DNA of 33,124 nt from Planctomycetota bacterium (GTDB taxonomy: Bacteria; Planctomycetota; Planctomycetia; Isosphaerales; Isosphaeraceae). The notes under the pieces were generated by a model, which saw nothing but the letters and a program-made list of their open reading frames with translations, searched no databases and was not told the origin of the DNA. Within the stretch, counting starts at the first letter, position 1; every line of letters begins with the position of its first letter. Positions 1 to 7,571 of this stretch are shown here, in pieces. The stretch is taken from assembly GCA_021777845.1 (NCBI GenBank), contig JAJYDB010000018.1, positions 1 through 33,124 of the forward strand. Direction: 5' to 3'. The translations under genes and the position numbers were made by a program.

Positions 1-1
1 G

Positions 2-859
2 GGCGAACGCGTTGAAATTCAGAGCGATCCGAATCTGACGTTGAATCAAATCACGGTCCGACGCGGCGTGGAAGGCACAACGCCCGCGACCGGCTCGGTC
101 GGCGACGTTCTGCAGTTGATCGGCAACAGCCGGACCGGCGCTGAAATCGACCAGAGCGGCATCGCCCTCGCGCCGATTGGAGTTTCTCAATTCTGTCAGA
201 CCTGGCAACACCCGGTCCAGGTCGGCGGTTCTTTGCAGGCGTCGCGTGCCTTCCAGACGTCCTCGGGCGTGCGCACGCCGTTCGACCAAACCAAGATGGA
301 CGCGCTCCAAAACCTCATGGACGACATGGAGTCGACCTCGTATTACGGCCTCGGCGACGATCCCGCGGTCGCGCTTCGTCCGAAGCAAAAGGGGCTGCGC
401 ACCCTGATTCAGACCAACAAGACCACCGCGCCGGTCAACGCCGGAATGTACCGCGCCACCGACTTTATTCGCGATACGCTCCAGGCCTGTCGACAAAACG
501 GCGGCGACCCCGACGTGTTGTTGCTGTCGTCGAATTTCATGACCGGTCTGGCGACCTGGGGTCAAGCGGTTCAACGAATCGACGCCGGCGTGAACATCTT
601 TGGCACACCGATCAACGTCTTCGAAGCTCCGTTCCTCGGCGGCGTCTCGATCATCGAAGCTCCTCTACTCAAACCCTACTCGGCGGCCTGTCTCACCTCG
701 AGCGAAGTCCGACTCAGAATGAAGCGCAACGAATTCTGGAATCCGCGCGGCACCCGCGGCGACGCTTTCGAAGGCGACTGGATCGCCGAGGGCGCCATCG
801 AGCTCGAAAACGAAATGCATCACGCCTGGGTCGAGGGAATCACCGCATTTTCGGCGTGA
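2..859 (+). CDS. Phage major capsid protein, DUF5309/SU10-like (5' end cut)
   Basis: The frame is open from the first bases of the window, so the gene starts upstream. A TTG at 41 only looks like a start because the window cuts there. About 285 residues are visible. The first visible part is a beta-rich stretch with an R-R-G-V-E-G-T motif, which resembles the insertion loop of DUF5309-type capsid proteins. Next come a segment rich in short helices (YYGLGDDPAV) and a repeated region containing LLLSSNFMTGL. The C-terminus (GDWIAEGAIELENEMHHAW) is like the last strand-and-helix region of HK97-fold capsids of this family. It would form the icosahedral shell. It is the first gene of a long same-strand series of structural genes, as expected for a head-to-tail module. 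The family assignment is from sequence memory, not a search. Confidence 0.72.
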   Translation, partial: GERVEIQSDPNLTLNQITVRRGVEGTTPATGSVGDVLQLIGNSRTGAEIDQSGIALAPIGVSQFCQTWQHPVQVGGSLQASRAFQTSSGVRTPFDQTKMDALQNLMDDMESTSYYGLGDDPAVALRPKQKGLRTLIQTNKTTAPVNAGMYRATDFIRDTLQACRQNGGDPDVLLLSSNFMTGLATWGQAVQRIDAGVNIFGTPINVFEAPFLGGVSIIEAPLLKPYSAACLTSSEVRLRMKRNEFWNPRGTRGDAFEGDWIAEGAIELENEMHHAWVEGITAFSA

Positions 860-892
860 CGATTCGCGCGTCGTGACGGAGGCTCCTCCAAG

Positions 893-931
893 TCGCGGGC
901 CGGACCGCGCCCGTTCGCTCCCGGTCCGCGA
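893..931 (+). other. Strong RNA hairpin between capsid and next gene
   Basis: TCGCGGGCCGG (893-903) pairs with CCGGTCCGCGA (921-931): 11 pairs in RNA including one G-U, with a 17-nt loop. It starts 34 nt after the capsid stop in a 114-nt gap. There is no clean U tract, only a mildly T-rich stretch (ctcactcttta) further on. It may be a partial terminator or RNA-stability element that lets capsid be made in excess of the downstream genes; this is inference. Confidence 0.45.
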
Positions 932-973
932 CATCCTCACTCTTTATCCGTTGTCTAGACTCCTGGATTCACC

Positions 974-1687
974 ATGACCGGATTGCTTCCCAACTCGCTG
1001 ACCGGATTGCCCCCCGACATGTACGCGACCGACGAGGACGTCGCGCTGCGCGCTTCCACCGACTTCGTTTTGCTCTGTCCCGCCGATCAAAAGCTCGCGT
1101 ACGGTACCGACGGCGTCTTCTATCCGAGCGACTTGTGGACCTTGACCTCCGCCTCTGTAAACTTTCTCGCGAACGGCCTCTCTCCAAACCAAATTGCGAG
1201 GCTCTCGAAGCCGGCGACCGCGTTCCAGTCTCCAGGCGAACTGCTCGCGGTCGCGACGGTTGCCGCGGGCGGAATCACACTTCGACGCAAGGGTCAAACG
1301 GCCGGGACGGGGCAACCGCCCAGCCCGTCGACCGGCTTGGCCGGCGTTGAATTCACCGTGGCCACGCTCGCGCCTCAAATCGCCCGCGCAAGCTACGACC
1401 TCAATCGTCGATACGGCATCGACGACCTCGTCGCCGGTCGGACTTCGAATGATCTCTACGACCCCCAGGAAGTCCGCGACGTCACCGTCCTCACCGTCCT
1501 CCACATGCAGTACCTCGCGGCGGGCCGCGGAGAAACCATCAACGACTCCTTCGCGGCCAAGGCGCGCGTGATCAAGGACGAGCTTGACGACCTGCTCGCT
1601 CGCGTCGTGATTCACTGGAAACCCGCGTCCGACCCTTCGATGATCTCCCCGTCGACGACGAAGTTCAGCACGAGGATCACTCGCTAA
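974..1687 (+). CDS. Probable phage head-tail adaptor protein
   Basis: This 237-aa protein follows the capsid gene, where phages usually encode connector or head-completion proteins. Two parts can be seen. Residues about 15-105 are beta-rich, with a ladder of hydrophobic strands (DFVLLCPADQKLAYGTDGVF, then WTLTSASVNF) that could be an SH3/OB-like barrel. Residues about 120-225 are helical (IARASYDLNRRYGIDDL, then VTVLTVLHMQYLAAG). The acidic helix KDELDDLL and the sequence ARVVIHW lie near the end. No catalytic motif is visible. The ATG at 974 is the first in-frame start and has no strong Shine-Dalgarno. The stop TAA directly abuts the ATG of the next gene, implying translational coupling. The role is inferred from position and fold impression. 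Confidence 0.6.
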   Translation: MTGLLPNSLTGLPPDMYATDEDVALRASTDFVLLCPADQKLAYGTDGVFYPSDLWTLTSASVNFLANGLSPNQIARLSKPATAFQSPGELLAVATVAAGGITLRRKGQTAGTGQPPSPSTGLAGVEFTVATLAPQIARASYDLNRRYGIDDLVAGRTSNDLYDPQEVRDVTVLTVLHMQYLAAGRGETINDSFAAKARVIKDELDDLLARVVIHWKPASDPSMISPSTTKFSTRITR

Positions 1688-2269
1688 ATGTCTGTTATCT
1701 ATAATATTTACTCGAACAACAACTCGGGCGGCGCGGTGAATTACGCCGCTCCGATCGCGTCGACCGCCGCGCTCTCGTTTACGACGTCGACGCTGCCGCC
1801 GGGCAGCGACACGACGTTCGCGGTCCGCGCTCAAGACACCGCGACCGGGCTCGAGGAAGCGAACACGATCGTCGTACGGCGGGTCATTCTGGACGCAAAC
1901 GGCAACGACGTCTCCGCGCAACCGAACGCGCCGCACGCTCTCCAGGCCGCTCCGACCGCCGGCGGCGGGTGCTCGGTCTCCTGGGCTTACCAAAGCCAGG
2001 GACAGGGAGCGCCTCCGAACGGCTTCTTCGTCTACTCCACCGCGGGCTCCACTCCGAATTACGCAGCGCCCGCGGCGACCGTCCCCTACTCTACAACCGC
2101 CGCCGGCTTCCAGTGCGAGTTAAACGGCCTGGTCGACGGCCAAATCTACGCCGTCGCGGTCCGCGCGTTTAACGCGGTCGCAACCGAAACCAACACCGTC
2201 GCTGTTTCAGTTACGGGTGATCTGACCCCTCCCGCGAACGTGGATCTGTTTTCCGTCGCAACCTTCTAA
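1688..2269 (+). CDS. Fibronectin type III-like phage structural protein
   Basis: This 193-aa protein starts immediately after the previous stop. It contains two beta-sandwich-like repeats. The first covers about residues 1-70, ending AVRAQDTATGLEEANT. The second covers about 80-180, with PNAPHALQAAPTAGGGCSVS, a Trp-Ala-Tyr strand, then GLVDGQIYAVAVRAFNA. The Y-x-V-x-V-R-A pattern and the Pro-rich entry and exit (LTPPANVDL) are typical FN3 signatures. In phages such domains decorate capsids or tails and bind surface sugars weakly. There is no signal peptide, so it is a particle component rather than a secreted host protein. Low-GC spots such as ATCTATAATATTTA at the start are unusual here and probably keep the coupled start site unstructured. 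A second FN3-like protein is encoded at 9177. Confidence 0.7.
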   Translation: MSVIYNIYSNNNSGGAVNYAAPIASTAALSFTTSTLPPGSDTTFAVRAQDTATGLEEANTIVVRRVILDANGNDVSAQPNAPHALQAAPTAGGGCSVSWAYQSQGQGAPPNGFFVYSTAGSTPNYAAPAATVPYSTTAAGFQCELNGLVDGQIYAVAVRAFNAVATETNTVAVSVTGDLTPPANVDLFSVATF

Positions 2270-2294
2270 ATTCCGATAATTAGAGATTAATACG

Positions 2295-4562
2295 ATGCCG
2301 TTGGCGATTGGTGGATCGAATTCAACCTCACTCTCTACTCACGGAGCGATCTGGGTCGACATTCGCGACTACGGAGCGAAGGCCGATGGCGGAGCGACCG
2401 ACAACTCCGGTCCGATTCAGGCGGCGGTCGACGCTCTGATCACGATTCTGAAGGCCTCTCCCCCTTCAGGCGGCCTCACGAACAGTCCTCGCGGCGTCGT
2501 CTACATTCCGAACTCCACGCTGCCCTACGTGGTTCAAAAAACGATTTGGGTGGACTATCCCGGCATTGAGATTCGCGGCGACGGCTGGGGATCGCAAATC
2601 TCGATGAATGCTTCGCTGGCGCACAACGTCCTTCAGTTCGGCGCGCGCAGGACCGAGACCACGACCGTGAACGGTCAACCGGCGTCGCTGCAAATCGACT
2701 CCGCGCATCGGCCCGATGCGTACAACGTCCTCGACTCCTCCGCCGCCGCGGCCCCAGGTCGACGCTGGGGGCTGCGCACGAACGCAAACAGCTTCGTCCA
2801 ATTTCAAGCGAGCCCGCTCTGCGCCGGCGTACAGTCCTCGCTCGGTCAGTACGCGTGGGACTACTGGACCTCGATCAACGCGCTCACAATGGAGTTTTGC
2901 ATCGAGCCGCCTGCCGGACAGCAGTTTCCCGCGAACACACCGCTGTTCGCGCTCGGTATCACCGGCTATCAACCCTCGCCGCTGATCGTCTCGACCGGAT
3001 CGTCGCCGAACACCCTCACCGTCGGGTTCAAAACGTCCGATATCCCGGCGAGCTACAACGCCGGCGAACGCAACTTCACCTTTTCGCTTGCCGGAGCCTC
3101 CGCTCCCTATCGAGTCGCGATCCAAATCGACCTCGTGAACGCCGTCTGTTCGGCTTACGTCAACGGCGTTCAGGTGGCGCTCGTTTCGACGACGAACCTC
3201 TCCGCCGCCTCGACGATTCCCTTCAATCCCAACGCGGGCTTGACCTTCCAGCAAAACGATTACTTCCCTTTCATGATCGGCGCCGACAACGTTCACGGCC
3301 CGCTTCAAACCGCTTCCTCGGCGATCGATCTCAGCGTGTACGGACTGCGTCTCTCGAACACGCTGCGCTATCAAAACAACGGCGCGGGCAAGCCTCAGAC
3401 CCGCACAAATTCTCCGACCTCTCCCATCAACGACGCCTTCGCCTACTTCACCAACGACACGTTTACGATCGCCTTTTTGACGATGCTCGACGACCCCGCC
3501 GGTTTGGGACGCGTGGTCTCGGTACAACACGGTCAGGCAACCGGCTCCTCCCCGGTCGGCTCGGGCATCTTTCTGCACACCGCGAACGCCGGCGGAATGT
3601 CGGGCAACGCCGTCCGCGACGTCTGGGTGAGCGCCGCGAACGGCTTCGGGCAAGCGATTTCGCTCGGCGGCGTGCTCGAAACGACGCTCGACAACGTGAA
3701 GGCGACAGACGGCTTTCACGGCGTCGGCTCTCTGAATATGTACGCAAACTATAACATTCATGTCCATCAATGTTGGCTGAACGGCCGCGACGCGTCCTAT
3801 TACGGCGCCCTTCAAATCGTCCGCGCCGACGATCTCTACTGCGAACTTTCGGGAAAGTCGACGGTGCGGCTCTTCGGCAGCTCTAGTCATTGGAGCAACG
3901 TCTTCATCGCCTACGCTGCGCCGAACGCCGAGTGCCACTTCAAGTTTCACGGCAGCGACTACGGCGGCAATCACAAAGTCGACACCCTGATCGCGGATTT
4001 CGAGGGCCAGACGCTGTCTCTCGCGGGTTTCTACTGCGAGACGCACGGCCAAACGCCGGCGACTTCGCTCACGCTCCGTGACATTTTCCTCGGCACCATC
4101 GGCGCAAACGCGTCGATCGTGATGTTGAAGGATCTCGGCACGCTCGGCGGCGAGTTCAATCGCGGCTGGCTCGCGGCGGAGAATCTGCAGGCGTTCACGA
4201 ACACGTATCTCGCCGCCGTCGACGTCGACGGTCCGCTCTGGTACGGACGAGTGGACGGCCTGCCGCTGAACGGCCCTTCATTTCTCCACCGGCAGAAATG
4301 GGGCAGTCAAGCGAACGTCGTCGTCCGCGACCAAAAGTACGTCGCGCCGCCCCGGCAATACTCCTGGTATCCCGGCGCTCACTTGCTCGAGGCGAGGTCG
4401 CCCGTCGACGGGCAGTTCGCCGAGTGGCGCTGCATGACCGCGGGCGCGTACGGCACGAACAGCCCCCCGGCTTGGGCAGGCGCGAACGTGATTCAGCTCA
4501 GTCCCAACGGACTTGCGGGCTACATTACCAACCACGGTTACGTCACCGTCAATATTCCATAA
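2295..4562 (+). CDS. Right-handed beta-helix (pectate-lyase-3-like) tailspike/adhesin
   Basis: This 755-aa protein opens with the hallmark of phage tailspikes and pectate-lyase superfamily 3 proteins (VDIRDYGAKADGGATDNSG, about residues 21-39). A conserved strand (GVVYIPNSTLPYVV) and a first helical turn (IEIRGDGWGSQI) follow. A concanavalin/LamG-like insert of roughly residues 165-360 (WTSINALTMEFCIEPPAG, then TSDIPASYNAGERNFTF) interrupts the helix. After it, further coils resume (VRDVWVSAANGFGQAISLGG, then LYCELSGKSTVRLFG). The role is probably binding or depolymerising a surface polysaccharide. No active-site acids can be named by eye. There is no signal peptide. A weak GAGA precedes the ATG. 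Its place between head and tail tube genes is unusual for a receptor-binding protein. Confidence 0.75.
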   Translation: MPLAIGGSNSTSLSTHGAIWVDIRDYGAKADGGATDNSGPIQAAVDALITILKASPPSGGLTNSPRGVVYIPNSTLPYVVQKTIWVDYPGIEIRGDGWGSQISMNASLAHNVLQFGARRTETTTVNGQPASLQIDSAHRPDAYNVLDSSAAAAPGRRWGLRTNANSFVQFQASPLCAGVQSSLGQYAWDYWTSINALTMEFCIEPPAGQQFPANTPLFALGITGYQPSPLIVSTGSSPNTLTVGFKTSDIPASYNAGERNFTFSLAGASAPYRVAIQIDLVNAVCSAYVNGVQVALVSTTNLSAASTIPFNPNAGLTFQQNDYFPFMIGADNVHGPLQTASSAIDLSVYGLRLSNTLRYQNNGAGKPQTRTNSPTSPINDAFAYFTNDTFTIAFLTMLDDPAGLGRVVSVQHGQATGSSPVGSGIFLHTANAGGMSGNAVRDVWVSAANGFGQAISLGGVLETTLDNVKATDGFHGVGSLNMYANYNIHVHQCWLNGRDASYYGALQIVRADDLYCELSGKSTVRLFGSSSHWSNVFIAYAAPNAECHFKFHGSDYGGNHKVDTLIADFEGQTLSLAGFYCETHGQTPATSLTLRDIFLGTIGANASIVMLKDLGTLGGEFNRGWLAAENLQAFTNTYLAAVDVDGPLWYGRVDGLPLNGPSFLHRQKWGSQANVVVRDQKYVAPPRQYSWYPGAHLLEARSPVDGQFAEWRCMTAGAYGTNSPPAWAGANVIQLSPNGLAGYITNHGYVTVNIP

Positions 4563-4576
4563 CAAAGGGGTCGTCG

Positions 4577-4984
4577 ATGCCCGGTTTCTTCACTGATTAC
4601 TCCAATAATAAAGTCCTCGACCAGTTCTTCGGCGCGGTCGCTTTTACTCCACCCGGAACGCTCTACGTCGGACTTTCGCAATCGACCTCGAACAAGGCGG
4701 GGTCGATCGTCGAACCGACGGGCGGCGGCTATGCCAGGATTGCGGTCGCGAACAGCTTGACGACCTTTCCCGCGGCCGCGGCAGGCACGAAGTCAAACGC
4801 CGCAGTGATTGCGTTTCCGTCGCCGTCGGGAGCTTGGGGGACACTCCAAAGCGTGTTTCTCGCCGATGCGGCGGTGGGCGGGAATGTGCTCGCGATGGCC
4901 GACCTGGCAACCTCGAAAACTATCAATGCGGGTGCGCCCTCGCCTACGATTGCGGCCGGCGCTTTGTTCTTCTCCCACACCTGA
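4577..4984 (+). CDS. Phage tail fibre-type small protein
   Basis: This 135-aa protein starts at the ATG at 4577, which has a strong AAGGGG six bases upstream. The frame is open further upstream, but that stretch overlaps the beta-helix gene and is Arg-rich shadow sequence. The motif TPPGTLYVGLSQSTSNKAGS followed by EPTGGGYARIAVAN is characteristic of a small family annotated as phage tail fibre or tail-associated protein. The C-terminal half alternates hydrophobic strands (NVLAMADLATSKTINAGAPS). It is likely a compact beta-sandwich in a fibre or decoration protein. It lies 14 bases after the beta-helix gene and 7 before the next, so the three are probably translated from one message. The family resemblance is good; the biochemical role is unknown. 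Confidence 0.7.
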   Translation: MPGFFTDYSNNKVLDQFFGAVAFTPPGTLYVGLSQSTSNKAGSIVEPTGGGYARIAVANSLTTFPAAAAGTKSNAAVIAFPSPSGAWGTLQSVFLADAAVGGNVLAMADLATSKTINAGAPSPTIAAGALFFSHT

Positions 4985-4991
4985 GGTTCGA

Positions 4992-5711
4992 ATGGCGTTG
5001 CGGATTCGATTTCAGTATGAAAGCGGTTTGTCGCTCGGTTATTCGATCGAACGGCTGGCGGACGGTTTGTTCTACGATTTTTCGACTTCGAGTTTCGCGT
5101 CGACCCCCGCGACCCTCGTCGCAAGCCTGCCCGAGGGCGTCGGCGCGTTTCAAGGCAGCTACCGCACGGCGCTGACCTCGACGCCGCCCGCGCAATTCAG
5201 CAACGGCGATTTCGGGGTCACGATCCACAATATGGCCGCGTCGAATCTCGTCGTCGGCGAACTCGCCGTCGCGATGTACAACGGCGACGACGCCACCGTC
5301 TTTCCGAGTTCGTCGGGCATCGACCCCTGGATGGCAACCGTCCCCGGTACGTATCCGGCGGGCTCGGCGGGTGCGATTCTCGGCGGGAACCTGGACGTAC
5401 CGGTCTCGTCACGGTCGACCTTCGCGGGCGGAGTGGTCGCAGGCGTGACGGCCCCCGTCACAGTCGGCGTCAACGCCGACAAAAACGGCTACAGCCTCGC
5501 CGCCGGGGGTCTCGACTCGATCGCCGTCGAAACCGGCGTGAACGCTCGGCAAGCGCTCTCGCCCATCCTCGCCGCCTCCGCGGGCGTCCTTCTCGGCGCG
5601 GGAACAGGCTCGATCACGATCAAGGGCGGCAACGTGACGACGACGCGCGTCACCGCAACGACCGACGACTCCGGGAATCGTCTCGCCGTCACGTTGAACT
5701 TGCCCTCCTAA
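4992..5711 (+). CDS. Phage structural protein, beta-rich, unknown role
   Basis: This 239-aa protein starts at ATG 4992, seven bases after the previous stop. A longer reading of the frame from 4809 overlaps the fibre gene and was rejected. The N-terminal half (about 1-135) is beta-rich with many aromatic residues (IRFQYESGLSLGYSIERLAD, then GLFYDFSTSSF). The C-terminal half carries GGLDSIAVETGVNARQALSP, then GAGTGSITIKGGNVTTTRVT. I recall this pattern from the ends of phage proteins in planctomycete and other genomes, where it may mediate assembly. No enzyme motif, signal peptide or membrane segment is visible. Given its neighbours it is probably a particle surface or neck component. No gene name is justified. 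Confidence 0.65.
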   Translation: MALRIRFQYESGLSLGYSIERLADGLFYDFSTSSFASTPATLVASLPEGVGAFQGSYRTALTSTPPAQFSNGDFGVTIHNMAASNLVVGELAVAMYNGDDATVFPSSSGIDPWMATVPGTYPAGSAGAILGGNLDVPVSSRSTFAGGVVAGVTAPVTVGVNADKNGYSLAAGGLDSIAVETGVNARQALSPILAASAGVLLGAGTGSITIKGGNVTTTRVTATTDDSGNRLAVTLNLPS

Positions 5712-5733
5712 GCAATAATTGTGGAGTATCTCT

Positions 5734-6270
5734 ATGAGTTCGCTGCCGTACAACGCGCCGACGTTTTTCTCGACATCCTACTTTGCGCCGGTCGGGTCGC
5801 CGCCGGTCGCGACGTTTGACCCTTCGACGGGCTATCGCGACAGCGACGCCTTTGACGCGATCGTCTCCGCTCTCGAAGCTACCGGTGAATTCGCGGCCGT
5901 CACACTCGCCGACAACTTCGCCCGCTGCGGCGCCGGCGCGCCCTCGCCGCTTGCTTCGGTCAACCCCGTCGGTTGGGAGGAATTCGACGAAACCGACCCC
6001 ACGACCCTGGTCCGACGCGTCGACTTCGTCGTCGCTCTGCAAGTCCGCGAGGACGACTTCTCGGCCGCCTTCAAGGAGATCGACCGCCTCGCGTCCATCG
6101 TCCAAGACGCCCTCGACGGTTCGAACCTCGGCGGCGGTTGCCTGCCGGGATTGACGTTGGTCCGCCGCGGCCGGTTTGATCGCGAGGCGCGACACCCCGA
6201 AATGCGGCTGCAACTCGCGGGCGAGTTTTCTTACCTCGTGGCCAACCAGTCGAACCACAACGTTTCCTGA
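5734..6270 (+). CDS. Probable tail completion/terminator protein
   Basis: This 178-aa protein was assigned ATG 5734 because GGAG (5723-5726) lies seven bases upstream. A TTG at 5719 would place the ribosome site inside the gene. The core alternates helix and strand: SDAFDAIVSALEATGEF, then the strand VDFVVALQVREDDF, then FKEIDRLASIVQDALDGS, ending with another strand pair (LQLAGEFSYLVA). A helix, an F/A-V-x-L strand, then a paired helix is the usual layout of tail terminator or neck proteins. These sit immediately before the tail tube gene, as here. No direct sequence family is recognised, so the call rests on fold impression and synteny. Alternatives are a head-closure or minor tail protein. 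Confidence 0.5.
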   Translation: MSSLPYNAPTFFSTSYFAPVGSPPVATFDPSTGYRDSDAFDAIVSALEATGEFAAVTLADNFARCGAGAPSPLASVNPVGWEEFDETDPTTLVRRVDFVVALQVREDDFSAAFKEIDRLASIVQDALDGSNLGGGCLPGLTLVRRGRFDREARHPEMRLQLAGEFSYLVANQSNHNVS

Positions 6271-6295
6271 CAATACAACTAAAGAGTAATTATCG

Positions 6296-6733
6296 ATGCC
6301 TGCCACGAAAAGACTCATGAATTGGACCGGCGTGACCTTCACGCCGACCGGAGGAACCGCCGTGTCGATCACCGGCGTGACTTCGATTTCGTTCGAATCG
6401 GGCGGCAGTCTCGCCAAGTTTTCCGGCGACGGCGACCGCTTTAGTACGACCGTCGTCAACGACTTCAACGATCCCTCGGTCGTTGTTCAGGCCGCCGATC
6501 TCGCGTCGATTCGCGCCAACCCCGTCGGTACCGCGGGCACCTTCACCGCGACGCACAACGACGCAAAAAACGGACTCGGCTCCGGGGCGATGACCTACAC
6601 GCTGACGAACGCCGTCGTCGCAAACAACCCGATTCACGGCGGGCATCGTCAATTCGGCCTCGGCACCTTGACGCTGGCCGCGTACTCGTCCGACGGCGTC
6701 ACCAACCCGCTTTCGATCGCCATCGCACCCTAA
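6296..6733 (+). CDS. Probable major tail tube protein
   Basis: This 145-aa all-beta protein is preceded by AAAGAG nine bases upstream of ATG 6296. The strand pattern (TGVTFTPTGGTAVSITGVTS, then ISFESGG, then FSTTVVNDFNDPSVVVQAAD) ends with GTLTLAAYSSDG. This resembles the tail tube fold, including the x-I-T-x-V-x-S entry and the long loop before the D-x-N-D-P strand. Length and position (after a terminator-like gene, before small helical genes) fit a siphophage-type tail module. It would polymerise around a tape measure to form the tail tube. The fold is inferred by eye; a structure search would decide between tube protein and a decoration protein. Confidence 0.55.
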   Translation: MPATKRLMNWTGVTFTPTGGTAVSITGVTSISFESGGSLAKFSGDGDRFSTTVVNDFNDPSVVVQAADLASIRANPVGTAGTFTATHNDAKNGLGSGAMTYTLTNAVVANNPIHGGHRQFGLGTLTLAAYSSDGVTNPLSIAIAP

Positions 6734-6748
6734 ACCGAGAGCTTTGCC

Positions 6749-7027
6749 ATGCGCGTCGACTCGACGAATCCAACCGCCGTACGAACCCCCGCCGCGTATG
6801 CGGGAGCCGGAGACGCCTGCGCGCGGGCCGCTCGACTCCAAGCCGAGTTTGGACCTCTCCTCCGCGTTGGGCGGATTTTCATTCGCAATCAAGGCAGTGA
6901 GCATTTTATCACGGGAAATCCCCACGACACGCTGTTCGAACCCGTCGGATCGCCGAACGCGGGTCAACCGCGCTACGAATGGCGAGATCGCGGCGATGGA
7001 GTCCTGCATGGATACCCCTTGCTCTGA
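6749..7027 (+). CDS. Small phage protein after the tail tube, possible frameshift partner
   Basis: This 92-aa protein was chosen because its frame has the GC-rich third positions of its neighbours and a GAGA eight bases before ATG 6749. The overlapping frame from 6744 is also open but gives an Arg/Pro-rich stretch unlike a protein. The N-terminus has an Ala-rich helix (AGAGDACARAARLQAEFGPL). The rest is beta-rich (GRIFIRNQGSEHFITGNPHD, then RYEWRDRGDGVLHGYPLL). The family is unknown. Its last 20 bases overlap the next gene in another frame. A CCC-T site (7016-7019) just before its stop would permit a +1 shift into that gene. It sits where many tailed phages encode frameshifted tail-assembly chaperones. 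Confidence 0.6.
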   Translation: MRVDSTNPTAVRTPAAYAGAGDACARAARLQAEFGPLLRVGRIFIRNQGSEHFITGNPHDTLFEPVGSPNAGQPRYEWRDRGDGVLHGYPLL

Positions 7028-7571
7028 ACGCTCGCCGCGCGGATCGACGCGCAAGGTCGCGACGCCTGAAGGGATACCGGTAACGCTCTCCGACGGGCGA
7101 CGCCGCTACCTCGCCGAACCGACGTTCCGAGCGCAAGCGCCGACCCTGACGACCCCCGACGTAGACTTCGCTCTCGACGCGATCTTCGACGATTTGGTCG
7201 TCCGGCGCTCCGCTTCGTTGCGCGACGTTTGGTCCGCCGCGCGCACCCTCCTGCTCGCGAATTACGACCTGGACGACGACCAGGTCGCCGAGCTGCTTCG
7301 GATCGAAGAGGGGGGCGAGCAGTCGGCCCGCATGCTCGCGGGAAGTGTTGTCGAGGCTTTGTTGGGTTCCGATGCGCACGCGAATTCCTACACCGCCTGG
7401 GTCCGCGCCAGTTTGCTCGCAAACGGCTTGGGAGAGACTGAAATCCCCGCACGCGACCTTCCCAGCGTGCTCGCGGTGTTGGTAGCCACGCAGAGAACAA
7501 TTCCGTTGACCGAGTTCGCGGATGCGTGTCGTTGTGCGCAGGAATCCTCACAATTGGAGACTCTCTTATGA
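7008..7571 (+). CDS. Tail-assembly-chaperone-position protein A
   Basis: This 187-aa protein was assigned the ATG at 7008, with GGAG six bases upstream (6998-7001). An ATG at 6996 is an alternative. After a polar start, residues about 22-45 read IPVTLSDGRRRYLAEPTF. A mostly alpha-helical region follows (ALDAIFDDLVVRRSASLRD, then ARTLLLANYDLDDDQVAELL). This last stretch resembles a part of the next protein (LLTRAHEVDSDMASTLLDI), suggesting tandem paralogues. The position after the tail tube gene and before the tape-measure slot is that of tail assembly chaperones, which are small and helical. Function is inferred from position. It overlaps the preceding gene by 20 bases and the following gene by ATGA. 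Confidence 0.6.
   Translation: MDTPCSERSPRGSTRKVATPEGIPVTLSDGRRRYLAEPTFRAQAPTLTTPDVDFALDAIFDDLVVRRSASLRDVWSAARTLLLANYDLDDDQVAELLRIEEGGEQSARMLAGSVVEALLGSDAHANSYTAWVRASLLANGLGETEIPARDLPSVLAVLVATQRTIPLTEFADACRCAQESSQLETLL

Noticed and set aside
2466-4052. Long open frame on the - strand opposite the beta-helix gene (528 aa)
   Set aside because: Arg/Val-rich translation without family motifs; mirrors the codon bias of the + strand gene, whose tailspike motif is clear.
6744-7007. Extension of the 7008 gene back to 6744
   Set aside because: Gives an Arg/Pro-rich segment unlike the rest, and the other frame has better codon use and a ribosome site.
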